This document shows, in pieces, positions 7,061 to 15,489 of a DNA stretch of 64,000 nt. The number at the start of each line of letters is the position of its first letter. Position 1 is the stretch's first letter. Origin of the DNA: Pedobacter sp. ASV12 (GTDB taxonomy: Bacteria; Bacteroidota; Bacteroidia; Sphingobacteriales; Sphingobacteriaceae). The stretch covers positions 1 to 64,000 of the forward strand of contig NZ_JAELUC010000007.1 in the NCBI RefSeq assembly GCF_016429155.1, given 5' to 3'. Position numbers and translations under genes: made by a program. Below the pieces are notes generated by a model that ran no database searches, had not been told where the DNA came from, and saw only the letters and a list, made by a program, of their open reading frames with translations.

Positions 7061-8911
7061 ATGAAAAAGAGGCTCTTGTTTTCCTGTTTGTTGCTGCTTG
7101 CCTCGAATTTTTGTCTTGCGCAAGCTACCGAGCTCAGAAATATCCAGGCTTCCTTGCCTAACATCCGCGATAGCCTCCGGTATGTAGATGCCTTAAACAG
7201 GATGGCCATGCTGCTGTATGAGAAAAATGTAGATAGTACCTTTTATTATACCAAAAAGGCCCGCGAAATTGCCGACCGCCATCATTACGCCAAGGGCAAA
7301 GCCGATGCCATGAACAACCTCGGCGTTTTCTTTGATATCAAAGGCAACTTTCAACTGGCCTTGCGCTATTATAATGAAGGCTATACGGTATACAAAAAAC
7401 TGGCCGATTCGAGCAACTGCATACAGGCCATGATGAATATCGCCATGGTATACCAAGAAATGGGCAAAGACGATAAAGCCATTCAGCGGTTTAGCCAGAC
7501 TTTTGAACAGGCCAAAAAACTGCAGCGAGACTCGATCAGGTCCCTGGTTATTTACAATTATTTATTGTCCTATCCTACACATTTCGACCGCTCAACTACC
7601 CTTAATTACATCAAGGTTGCCAAAAACATTGCCACCAAGTACAACGACAAGCGGTCGTTGTTGGCCATTGACCAATTAATTGCCGATGACCTGATTAGCC
7701 ATGGCAAGCGCAGCGAAGGACTGGCCTTGCTGAACCAAACCATTACGGCCGCCATCGATAAAAAGCTCTATTACGTATCAATGGATATGCTCTTGGACAT
7801 AGCCCAGCAATTGGAAGCCACTAGTCCCGATCAAACCGTAGCCTACTACAAACAGGCCATGGCTATTGCCGACCAAAACGAATACCAATACTATAGCGAG
7901 TTGCTGGCCAGAAAGCTATTCGATTTTTACGACACGCGTGGCGATCAGGCCACAGCCGCTATTTACAGTAAAAAGCTGATTAATATCCACGACATTGAGG
8001 CCAAGCGAAACAGCGAATCGGGGATAGACTACATCGATTATGCCCTTAAAGACGAGCAGGTAAAGTCGCTAGAAAACCGTTATGCCTATCAGGTAGCTTT
8101 ATCGATATTGGCTGGTGTGGCTTTTTTGTTGGCTATTGCTACGGTAGTTTCGGTACGCAGGCATTTACGGCGCACCAGGCAACAGAACAGCCAGATGAAA
8201 GAAGCATTGAGTGCATTGGAGCAAAGTCAGGCAGACAATACCCGAATGATGCGGGTTGTAGCCCACGACTTGCGCAACCCGATAGGAGGGATGTATTCTA
8301 TTGCCACATTGATGTTAGATGAGCCAGACCGCTCTGAAGAAGACCGGGTAATGCTCGATTTGATGAAAACATCGGGGCAGCACTCGCTTGAATTGGTTGA
8401 TAACCTGTTGCAGCTGCAGTTTAGCAGCGAAGAGCTTAAGAAAGAACCTGTTGATATTGCAGAGATGTTGCAGTATTGCGTTTCCCTGTTGCACAGCAAA
8501 GCCGAGGCCAAAAAGCAGCAACTGAGCTTAGAAACCGTGCCCGCAACCTTGTCGGCCAGCAGGGAAAAGCTTTGGAGGGTAATCAGCAATCTCATTGCCA
8601 ATGCCATTAAATTCAGTCCAAATGATGCCAAAATCAAGGTCAAGATGATTAAAAACGAACTGGGTATCCGCATTTTGGTAAAAGACGAAGGTATTGGCAT
8701 CCCAGCCGAAATGGGTGAAAAGATATTCGATTTGTTTACCGAAGCTAAAAGGCCGGGCACTGCTGGCGAACAGCCTTTTGGTATGGGCCTGGCCATTTCA
8801 AAGCAGATTGTGGAGGCGCACAACGGCAAGATATGGTTCGAAAACAACGAGGCAAGCGGTACAACTTTCTTTGTAGAACTACCCACTAAGTTAGCTGAGG
8901 CTAAAGCTTAG
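7061..8911 (+). CDS. TPR-containing membrane sensor histidine kinase
   Basis: 616 residues from the ATG at 7061, chosen because it starts the signal peptide MKKRLLFSCLLLLASNFCLA; the frame extends 11 codons upstream. Periplasmic part (about 30-340) consists of tetratricopeptide repeats (for example NNLGVFFDIKGNFQLALRYYNEGYTVY). One membrane helix lies near 350-372, then a coiled coil, a HisKA domain with H402 (VVAHDLRNPIGG), and a HATPase with N box (NLIANAIKFSPND), G1 (DEGIGIP) and G2 (GMGLAI). No receiver domain is attached and no response regulator is adjacent; the next gene encodes a membrane-bound winged-helix protein. The TPR-HK layout is common in Bacteroidetes; the signal sensed is unknown. 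Confidence 0.88.
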   Translation: MKKRLLFSCLLLLASNFCLAQATELRNIQASLPNIRDSLRYVDALNRMAMLLYEKNVDSTFYYTKKAREIADRHHYAKGKADAMNNLGVFFDIKGNFQLALRYYNEGYTVYKKLADSSNCIQAMMNIAMVYQEMGKDDKAIQRFSQTFEQAKKLQRDSIRSLVIYNYLLSYPTHFDRSTTLNYIKVAKNIATKYNDKRSLLAIDQLIADDLISHGKRSEGLALLNQTITAAIDKKLYYVSMDMLLDIAQQLEATSPDQTVAYYKQAMAIADQNEYQYYSELLARKLFDFYDTRGDQATAAIYSKKLINIHDIEAKRNSESGIDYIDYALKDEQVKSLENRYAYQVALSILAGVAFLLAIATVVSVRRHLRRTRQQNSQMKEALSALEQSQADNTRMMRVVAHDLRNPIGGMYSIATLMLDEPDRSEEDRVMLDLMKTSGQHSLELVDNLLQLQFSSEELKKEPVDIAEMLQYCVSLLHSKAEAKKQQLSLETVPATLSASREKLWRVISNLIANAIKFSPNDAKIKVKMIKNELGIRILVKDEGIGIPAEMGEKIFDLFTEAKRPGTAGEQPFGMGLAISKQIVEAHNGKIWFENNEASGTTFFVELPTKLAEAKA

Positions 8912-9048
8912 CGAACCCCCAGGCTTAAAGCAACTGGAAACTCGTCGGCTTCAATTGGTTTTGGCAAGCCTAACCATCCGCGCAACGTAGGCCAGGCCAA
9001 TTATTGTAAAATAAAATTGTAAACTTTGTAAAATCAAACAATCAGTTT

Positions 9049-9951
9049 ATGGGTACCTTTCAAACCTTGGCAACTACCAGCAACAAATACATTTTAGGCT
9101 TGTTGGCGTTGTTGCTCACTACGGTAATCTGTACGGCTTTTAGCCTCGGCAAAAACGATGGCTTCGACCTAGCCAAACAAGAAATCCTGCTGCGCAAAAT
9201 TGGGCATGAAGTATTGCTGCATGCTGGCGATGATACCTCGAGGGTATTGCCGGTAAAGAAAATAGGCTACAACGAATATGAGCTCAGGTTTGAGAACGAG
9301 TTTGCTTTTCAGCCTGATTCACTGATCAAAATTATTAGTCGAACATTGGCTAAAGATGAATTGGCAACTAATTATATGGTCAACGTACGTAGCTGCGTAG
9401 CCAGGGAGGTGATATTTGGATATATGGTTTTTAAGAACCAATCTAATAACATTGTGCCTTGCACAGGCCGGGTACAGCCCAAAGGTTGTTACCTTATTGA
9501 TATTAAGTTTGAAAGCCCAATGATTTCTGTGGCGCAAAAGAGCTACCTGATTGGGGGTTTGCCCATGTTGGCTTTCATCGGGTTGCTGCTGTTTCGCGCC
9601 GCAAACACGAGGGGCAGGCAAAAGAATGTAAAAATTACAGGCGAAAATCATTTTAAAATAGGCGCTACCTTATTCGATGCGCAAAAACGGCAACTGGTTT
9701 TAGGCGAAACGCTAACCGAACTCACTATTAAAGAAAGCAAGCTGCTTGCCATTTTTGCCTCTTCTCCAAATACCATTGTAGCAAGAAGCAGGCTGCAAAA
9801 GGAAATATGGGAAGATGAAGGAGTTATTGTTGGCCGTAGTTTAGACGTCTTCATTTCCAAGCTGAGGAGAAAACTAGAAGACGATCCGGCTGTGAGTTTG
9901 GTGAACATCCATGGCAAGGGCTATAAGCTGGAAATTATCGATCCAGATTAA
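9049..9951 (+). CDS. membrane-tethered OmpR-type winged-helix regulator
   Basis: 300 residues. An N-terminal hydrophobic segment (about 14-34), a roughly 140-residue exported part with two or three cysteines (VRSCVARE, VPCTGRVQPKGCY), a second membrane segment (about 166-185, LIGGLPMLAFIGLLLF), and a C-terminal cytoplasmic Trans_reg_C winged helix (about 205-298) with the usual SLDVFISKLRRKLEDD recognition helix and HGKGYKL wing. There is no receiver domain, so it is a one-component regulator in the manner of ToxR/CadC, but with the DNA-binding domain at the C-terminus. The exported cysteines could sense redox or a ligand; that is inference. It follows the TPR kinase by 137 bases. Confidence 0.8.
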   Translation: MGTFQTLATTSNKYILGLLALLLTTVICTAFSLGKNDGFDLAKQEILLRKIGHEVLLHAGDDTSRVLPVKKIGYNEYELRFENEFAFQPDSLIKIISRTLAKDELATNYMVNVRSCVAREVIFGYMVFKNQSNNIVPCTGRVQPKGCYLIDIKFESPMISVAQKSYLIGGLPMLAFIGLLLFRAANTRGRQKNVKITGENHFKIGATLFDAQKRQLVLGETLTELTIKESKLLAIFASSPNTIVARSRLQKEIWEDEGVIVGRSLDVFISKLRRKLEDDPAVSLVNIHGKGYKLEIIDPD

Positions 9952-10151
9952 TTAATTCTAGAGCTAAAAGTGCTACAGCGTCATTGTAATGGCTTTTTTA
10001 CAAAAATAGGAAAGCAGAAATTCACGATCTTATAAATTAGCAGAATTGTAAAAACTGGTGATAATTTAAGAATCGATTTGAGGCAAACTGAAGAAAAAGG
10101 TTTCACCAAATTGTACGTGAAAGCAAATAAACAAACGACTAATTATTTCAG

Positions 10152-11036
10152 ATGAAGAAATTACATATTTTAACCGCTCTGGCACTCATTTGCGCTGCTT
10201 TAACCAGCAAGGCGCAATTAGATCCCCTCTCATCGCAGTATTATTATAACCGTTATCAAACCAATTCGGCTTTTGCAGGGTTTGAGCACGGCATAAACCT
10301 GAATGTAGGCTTCAGAAGCATGTGGAACAATATTCCAGGTGCTCCCGTAACGCAGGCTGTTACCTTCGATTATGGCTTTCAACGTTCGGGCGTGGGCCTC
10401 AACGTTTACAACGACAAAGCCGGTTTGCAGCGTCAGACCAAGGTGTTGGCCAGTTACGCCTATCATTTGCCACTTAATGAAAAAAGCAAGCTGAATTTTG
10501 GCGTTTCGCTGGGCTTTACCAATCAGCGTTTGAGTACTTCCGATATTAACGGTAATCCGAACGATGTATTGGTGGGCCAGTACAACGACCGCGAAACCTA
10601 TATCGATGGCGATTTTGGCGTGGCCTATACCAATGACCGTTTAACGGTAAGTGCCTCCTTGCCCAACCTGAACAAGCTGTTTAACCGTGATGGTTCGAAA
10701 GTGGCTGATATTTCGCGCTTCTACTCGGCGGTAAGCTATAAAATTCCATTGGCAGGTACAGGACTGGAGGGAGAACTGCTTGAACCTTTGGTAGCCTACC
10801 GAATGGTTGAGGGCTATAAGGACATTTGGGATGCGGGTGCACAGCTATCGGTGTTTGAGCAGCAGGTTTTGCTTTCGGCTATTTACCACAGTACCGAAAA
10901 TGCAACTTTTGGCCTGGGTATGGACTACAAGAGAAAATACCTGATCAGTGGCTTGTACACCACCAATACTTCGCAGCTGAGCAATTATACCAATGGTAAC
11001 TTTGAACTTTATCTCAGGATAAAATTTGGTAAATAA
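10152..11036 (+). CDS. PorP/SprF-family type IX secretion outer-membrane protein
   Basis: 294 residues with signal peptide (1-21, cut after SKA-Q). The mature start (LDPLSSQYYYNRYQTNSAFAG) and the repeated amphipathic strands (NLNVGFRSMWNNIPGAPVTQ, GVGLNVYNDKAG, LNFGVSLGFTNQRL) are the hallmark of PorP/SprF proteins, which form a beta-barrel and, in the type IX secretion system, bind PorE-type periplasmic partners or serve a specific cargo. Length is typical (about 300). It is an orphan here: no gld/spr/por genes and no large adhesin next to it, unlike many SprF-like genes that follow their cargo gene. A terminator follows at 11058. Confidence 0.88.
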   Translation: MKKLHILTALALICAALTSKAQLDPLSSQYYYNRYQTNSAFAGFEHGINLNVGFRSMWNNIPGAPVTQAVTFDYGFQRSGVGLNVYNDKAGLQRQTKVLASYAYHLPLNEKSKLNFGVSLGFTNQRLSTSDINGNPNDVLVGQYNDRETYIDGDFGVAYTNDRLTVSASLPNLNKLFNRDGSKVADISRFYSAVSYKIPLAGTGLEGELLEPLVAYRMVEGYKDIWDAGAQLSVFEQQVLLSAIYHSTENATFGLGMDYKRKYLISGLYTTNTSQLSNYTNGNFELYLRIKFGK

Positions 11037-11057
11037 GCCTAGTTTAATTCAAGGGAG

Positions 11058-11091
11058 AAAGGCAAATCGTTTAACCCGGTTTGCCTTTTTT
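11058..11091 (+). terminator. intrinsic terminator of the PorP/SprF gene
   Basis: AAAGGCAAATCG (11058-11069) pairs with CGGTTTGCCTTT (11077-11088) over 12 positions with one T-G wobble, 7-base loop, then TTT. It lies 22 bases after the stop codon. Confidence 0.85.
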
Positions 11092-11137
11092 AATGGCCTG
11101 AGTTTGGCTGATAGCGGTGTGTTTGGTATATTTAGTC

Positions 11138-11508
11138 ATGCTAAGCATAGCGAAAGACATAGACGAATACATTGCCGGTTTCCCTCAAGATGTGCAGGCC
11201 ATATTGCAACAAGTACGCACAACGATAGCACAAGCCGCCCCAGAAGCCACCGAAGCTATTAAATATGCTATTCCAACTTTTGTGTTCCACGGCAACCTGG
11301 TGCATTTTGCAGGCTACAAAAATCACGTCGGCTTTTATGCCACACCGGGCGCGCATGAGGATTTTGCCCAAGAACTGGCGCCCTATAAACAGGGCAAAGG
11401 TTCGGTACAATTCCGATAGACCAACCCATGCCTTTGAGCCTCATCGCTCGGATGGTCAAATACCGGATGCAGAAAAACCTGGACAAGCTGGCGGGCAAAA
11501 AGAAATAG
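11138..11508 (+). pseudogene. DUF1801-family protein with a single-base frameshift
   Basis: Starting at the ATG at 11138, residues run MLSIAKDIDEYIAGFPQDVQ ... AIKYAIPTFVFHGNLVHFAGYKNHVGFYATPG, the typical iron-chaperone-like DUF1801 (YdhG) pattern. After GSVQF the frame meets a premature TAG at 11417-11419. The missing end (PIDQPMPLSLIARMVKYRMQ...) is present one frame over and reaches a TAG at 11506-11508. One extra C at 11412-11414 (TTCCG to TTCCCG) would restore a normal full-length protein of about 123 residues. Either a recent pseudogene or a homopolymer sequencing error. The repaired stop abuts the stop of the convergent MFS gene with no gap. Confidence 0.75.
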
Positions 11509-12687
11509 CTATTTTTTTCTGAAAAGGGCAATTAATCCCAAAATTGGTCCAATGGCCAACACCATATAAATGTATTGTGCATTTTGATTGGTTAGCAGGG
11601 CATTGATCAGTTGCACACTGGCAATAGTGGTGGCAAAGCCCATGCAGTTAACCATGGTCAAGGCTGTTCCTTTCCATTCTTCGTCGGCATTTTGAGCTAC
11701 CAGTGTAGAAAACAAAGGCGAATCGGCAATTACAGCGATTCCCCAAACCAATAAAAAGAACAGCAGTAAGGGCAACGACGAATTTAACAATACCAAAGGC
11801 GAAAGCAAGGCACAGGTGCAGGAAATGCCCAAGGCCATGATGGCTGTTTTTTTCGTTCCCAGGCGCAAGGAGAGCAGGCCACTGCCTACGCAGGCCAAGC
11901 TGCCAATACCGATAATGCAAAAGGAAAGCCACGAAATAGGCAAGCGCAGTTGCGGATAATGTTGTTGGTAGTTAGCCAACATCAGCGGTACAAATACCCA
12001 AAAGGCATACAGTTCCCACATGTGTCCCAAATACCCCAAAACGGCCGACCTAAAATTTTGGTTTTTAAAGCCCCTTAAAAATGCCAGCCAGTTTAATTGT
12101 TGCGCAGGTTTGCGGTATGGTCCATCGGCAACGCAAAACCGGATGGACAAGCCACCGATAACAGCAAGTAGCGAAGTGGCATAAACCACATATTGCCATT
12201 TCAAGGCAGGCAAGCTTTTGAGCAGGTGCGGAAAAGCAGTGCCCAAAACCAGGGCGCCCACCAAAAAGCCTAAGGACTTGCCCAAGCTTTGCTGGTAATA
12301 ATCGGAAGCAATTTTCATCCCCACCGGATAAATCCCCGCTAAAAAGAAACCTGTAAGAGCTCTTGATAAAATCAGGCCACTGGCACCTAATCCAGGCAGT
12401 ACCATCATCAGGTTAGCCATCGCCGCAATAAGCGCACAAATAAAAAAGACTTTCGAGGGCGAAAAGCGGTCGGCAATACCGAGCAGGGCAAATACCAGCG
12501 TGCCTACAATGAAGCCTAGCTGCACCGCGCTGGCCAAATGACCCAAATAGCTGGTCTTAACTTCGTAGGCCTGGGCAATATCTGCTATAATTGCATTGCC
12601 TGCAAACCACAAAGAAGTACAAAAGAACTGCGCCGTTACAATCGTGGGCAAAATCCATTTGGGTACAGGTGGCTTGGCAAGAGGCAT
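11509..12687 (-). CDS. major facilitator superfamily transporter
   Basis: 392 residues from the ATG at 12687 (MPLAKPPVPKWILP); an in-frame ATG at 12726 would add 13 residues. About 12 membrane helices, with the MFS loop-2 region (FALLGIADRFSPSKVFF) and helix 4/5 signature (LSRALTGFFLAGIYPVGMKIASDYY). The helix-1 stretch FFCTSLWFAGNAI and overall form resemble the CynX/NimT-like or other small-molecule carriers often annotated only as MFS transporter. Substrate cannot be inferred. It lies convergent to the DUF1801 gene; upstream on the same strand is the LytTR pair, about 85 bases apart, so it could be transcribed with it, though there is no functional link. Confidence 0.82.
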   Translation of the reverse strand: MPLAKPPVPKWILPTIVTAQFFCTSLWFAGNAIIADIAQAYEVKTSYLGHLASAVQLGFIVGTLVFALLGIADRFSPSKVFFICALIAAMANLMMVLPGLGASGLILSRALTGFFLAGIYPVGMKIASDYYQQSLGKSLGFLVGALVLGTAFPHLLKSLPALKWQYVVYATSLLAVIGGLSIRFCVADGPYRKPAQQLNWLAFLRGFKNQNFRSAVLGYLGHMWELYAFWVFVPLMLANYQQHYPQLRLPISWLSFCIIGIGSLACVGSGLLSLRLGTKKTAIMALGISCTCALLSPLVLLNSSLPLLLFFLLVWGIAVIADSPLFSTLVAQNADEEWKGTALTMVNCMGFATTIASVQLINALLTNQNAQYIYMVLAIGPILGLIALFRKK

Positions 12688-12772
12688 GATCGGGTGCTTG
12701 ATTTGAACGCAATTTAGGGAAATCATGAAGTAAATACACTTTCCAGGTTTTAAAACTTCGCAAGTGCTTTTC

Positions 12773-13486
12773 CTAAAAAGTCCGCAGCTTGATCAGGGCC
12801 ATAAAATGATCTCTGAACTTGTCGCTAATCGGAATTTGCTTGTTGCCCAGGTAAAGGTGGTTATCCTGTATTTTATCCACCTGCCTGATGTTCACGATGT
12901 ACGAGTTGTGTACCCTTACAAAAGGAAGCTTTAACAGGCTCTCTACTTCTTTTAGCCGTTTGTAAACCAGCAATTGCTCGTTGGCTGTGGCCAAGCGCAC
13001 ATACTCTTTTTCGCCTTCAAAATAAAGGATGTTTTCGAGGTGGATTTTGTTTAGGGTTTTACCCGATTTGACAAAGAAATATTCGTCCTGCAACATTCCG
13101 TTTTCGGATGCCTTTGCAGGTTCTGGCTTGTCAAAATAGAATTCTATTTTCTGAATGGCAGATAGAAAGCGTTTCAGCGTAATGGGTTTAAGCAGGTAAT
13201 CGATGGTTTGGTAGCTGTAGCTTTCGGCGGCGTGTTCAGAATAGGCGGTGGTGAATACAATTTTTACGCCAGGAGGCAATAAACCGGCCAATTCCATCCC
13301 GTTTAACATGGGCATGTTGATGTCGAGAAAGACAAAATCGACCCGATTTTCCTTCAAATAAGCCAAGGCCTCGAGCGCATTGTAGCAGATGGTAGCCAAG
13401 TTCCAGTCGGTGGTTTGCTTCACCAGCACTTCGAGCAGGTTCACTGCATTCGGCTCGTCGTCAATGATCATGCAGGTTAAACTCAT
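12773..13486 (-). CDS. LytTR-family response regulator
   Basis: 237 residues: receiver domain (about 4-118) with acidic pair D9-D10 (IIDDEPNA), phospho-acceptor Asp in FVFLDINMPMLNG near 55, T in VFTTAYS and K in YLLKPI; then a LytTR DNA-binding domain (about 140-235) with EGEKEYVRL and LPFVRVHNSYIVNI. Its start overlaps the upstream kinase gene by four bases (ATGA), so the two are translationally coupled. LytTR regulators bind short direct repeats upstream of target genes; no target can be named here. The divergently placed secreted-protein genes at 14.7-16.9 kb are positional candidates only. Confidence 0.92.
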   Translation of the reverse strand: MSLTCMIIDDEPNAVNLLEVLVKQTTDWNLATICYNALEALAYLKENRVDFVFLDINMPMLNGMELAGLLPPGVKIVFTTAYSEHAAESYSYQTIDYLLKPITLKRFLSAIQKIEFYFDKPEPAKASENGMLQDEYFFVKSGKTLNKIHLENILYFEGEKEYVRLATANEQLLVYKRLKEVESLLKLPFVRVHNSYIVNIRQVDKIQDNHLYLGNKQIPISDKFRDHFMALIKLRTF

Positions 13487-14502
13487 TGTATCGGAATTTT
13501 AAAGTAAGCCATAAAATAGCCTTCGGCTTCGCCGGTACGCAACTCAAAATCGTCGTTGTATAAAATAGCCAAGCGCTTGCGCAGGTTTTCGATACCCGAA
13601 CCCACGGTACGCTCGGGTTTTGCCGCTACCGTGTTGATGGTTTTGAAAATGAGGGTGTCGCCTTCTTGCAGCAACGAAATATCAACCTGATTGTTGGCGC
13701 TGGTTTTGTCTATGCCATGCTTAAAAATATTCTCTACAAAGGTCATCATCAACATGGGTGGTATTTGATAATCGTCAGCGTAGTCTTTTGTAAAATTCAG
13801 GGCAATCTGATGCCTGATCCTGATTTTTTCCAGCTCGATGTAATTCTCCAGAAAATTCAGTTCGGTGGAAATGAAGACTTTTGTTTTTGGGCTATCATCA
13901 ACAAAGTAACGCATCATATCGGCCAAACGCTCAATCAATCCTGCGGTTCTCGGCGCCTCAATGTAAGCTTCGTAATAGATGTTGTTGAGGGTATTGAACA
14001 AAAAGTGGGGCTGCACCTGCGATTTGAGCAGGTTGAGTTCGGCCTGTGTTTTTTGCAACAGGATTTCTTCCGTCTGTTTTTTCAATCCGAAATAGGCCAG
14101 GGCAATCCTGAAGATGAAGCTGAGCAGAAAAATAAGCAAGCCACTGATGCTGATGTAGAGCAAGCGAAGAAAAGTGGTTTTCTCGGGCATGTCGTGGCCA
14201 AAAAAGGTATTGTACACATAATTGACCAAATAGCCCTTCGAAATGCCATAAGCCAGTAAAAAAACGATCACCAAAATTACATAAAGTGTTTTTTGGTTGC
14301 GTTCGTAAAAACGTGGAAAGAGCCAGTTGATGTTACCGTAAATAATGAGGGCATAAAATAGGGTATTGATGAGGTTGAATACAAAAGACTGGCCAATGGT
14401 GCTCAGCGGCAAAGTAGAGAAGAATGAAATCAGAAAGATGGCGGTCCACACCAACCATTGAAACTGTGTCGTATTTACCTTCTTGGGGTCTAGGAAATGC
14501 AT
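13483..14502 (-). CDS. LytS/YehU-type sensor histidine kinase
   Basis: 339 residues from the ATG at 14502 (MHFLDPKKVNTTQFQWLVW); the frame extends 26 codons upstream without family resemblance. Four hydrophobic segments occupy about 18-150, followed by a short coiled coil and the His_kinase domain with the phospho-acceptor His in SQVQPHFLFNTLNN and the downstream ELNFLENYIELEKIR motif, then a compact HATPase domain with an N-box-like segment (MTFVENIFKHGID) and GSGIENLRKRL. This is the standard Bacteroidetes LytS-LytTR pair: the membrane part senses an unknown signal and the protein phosphorylates the regulator encoded just downstream. Confidence 0.92.
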   Translation of the reverse strand: MHFLDPKKVNTTQFQWLVWTAIFLISFFSTLPLSTIGQSFVFNLINTLFYALIIYGNINWLFPRFYERNQKTLYVILVIVFLLAYGISKGYLVNYVYNTFFGHDMPEKTTFLRLLYISISGLLIFLLSFIFRIALAYFGLKKQTEEILLQKTQAELNLLKSQVQPHFLFNTLNNIYYEAYIEAPRTAGLIERLADMMRYFVDDSPKTKVFISTELNFLENYIELEKIRIRHQIALNFTKDYADDYQIPPMLMMTFVENIFKHGIDKTSANNQVDISLLQEGDTLIFKTINTVAAKPERTVGSGIENLRKRLAILYNDDFELRTGEAEGYFMAYFKIPIQ

Positions 14503-14682
14503 TGCTAAATATACAAAGTTGCTACTTAAGCTGCACTGCGGCTTCAACCATTTGCCCCTAATTTTAAACCGATGTGCCAATACAACAAAACCGGGCTGTG
14601 GTTAAAAATATCTACCATATGGTTGAATGCATGCCATTAAAAAAACTTCAATTCCAACATTTGGTATTCAATTAAACGCAAA

Positions 14683-15483
14683 ATGATGAAAAAGTTGATT
14701 TCCCTGGGTATGGCCCTTGCAATGGGCAGCCTGTGGTCTGTTGCCCATGCACAAAAAGTAGATACCATCCGCTTAAAAGACCAGCGCCTGCTTACCTCGG
14801 CCTTGAAACCTGGCCTCAAACAATACCTTGTTTATTTTCAGATGCCGAAAAGTCCAAAAGACCTGAAATATTGGCTTTGGCTACGCGACATTAAACGAGA
14901 AAACAAACATGGAGAAGACGTATTTGCCATCAGTCAGCATTGGTATGGCAGCGACAGTACGACTTACCGCGAAGTATATTCGCTAAACCGTGCCAAAGAT
15001 TTTCTGCCGATTTACCATGCCGAAACCGTTGCAGGCAAGCGCAAAGCCTTTAACTGGAGCGCTGCCGGCATTACAGGAGCCGATACCGTTGCCCAAAATA
15101 CCCAAAAGGCCTTCAAGCTCGATTTTAACCAACCGTGTTTCAATTGGAACCTGGATATCGAAACTTTCGAGATGTTGCCTTTGGCGGCGGGCAAGACCTT
15201 CGCCATTAATTTTTACGATGCTGGTTTTGATGTGCCTAAATATGTAAACTATACCGTAACCGGCAGCGAACTGCTGCATACTTTAGATGGCCAAAAAGTA
15301 GATTGCTGGCTGTTGCGCACCGAAAGCGAAAATAGGGGAGCCAAATACGTGCAGACTTTCTGGATCAGCAAAAAAGGGCACGAATTATTGAAAGAAGAAG
15401 ATGCTTTTCCAAATGGCTATCGCTACAAAGTGAAATTGCCGGCACTGGCCCCTGATGTTTATGCACGTTTTCTCAAAAAATAG
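14683..15483 (+). CDS. secreted DUF3108-like protein
   Basis: 266 residues, Sec signal peptide about 1-24 (ending AHA-Q). The mature chain is beta-rich and ends in a pattern seen in DUF3108/LolA-like periplasmic proteins: a conversion step motif (YTVTGSELLHTLDGQKVDCWLLRTES) followed by a strand with FWISKKGHELLKEE. No catalytic motif seen. The stop is six bases from the start of the next gene, so the two form an operon. Two in-frame ATGs (14683, 14686) are possible. Function unknown; lipid or hydrophobic-ligand binding would fit the fold but is inference. Confidence 0.65.
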   Translation: MMKKLISLGMALAMGSLWSVAHAQKVDTIRLKDQRLLTSALKPGLKQYLVYFQMPKSPKDLKYWLWLRDIKRENKHGEDVFAISQHWYGSDSTTYREVYSLNRAKDFLPIYHAETVAGKRKAFNWSAAGITGADTVAQNTQKAFKLDFNQPCFNWNLDIETFEMLPLAAGKTFAINFYDAGFDVPKYVNYTVTGSELLHTLDGQKVDCWLLRTESENRGAKYVQTFWISKKGHELLKEEDAFPNGYRYKVKLPALAPDVYARFLKK

Positions 15484-15489
15484 ACAGCT

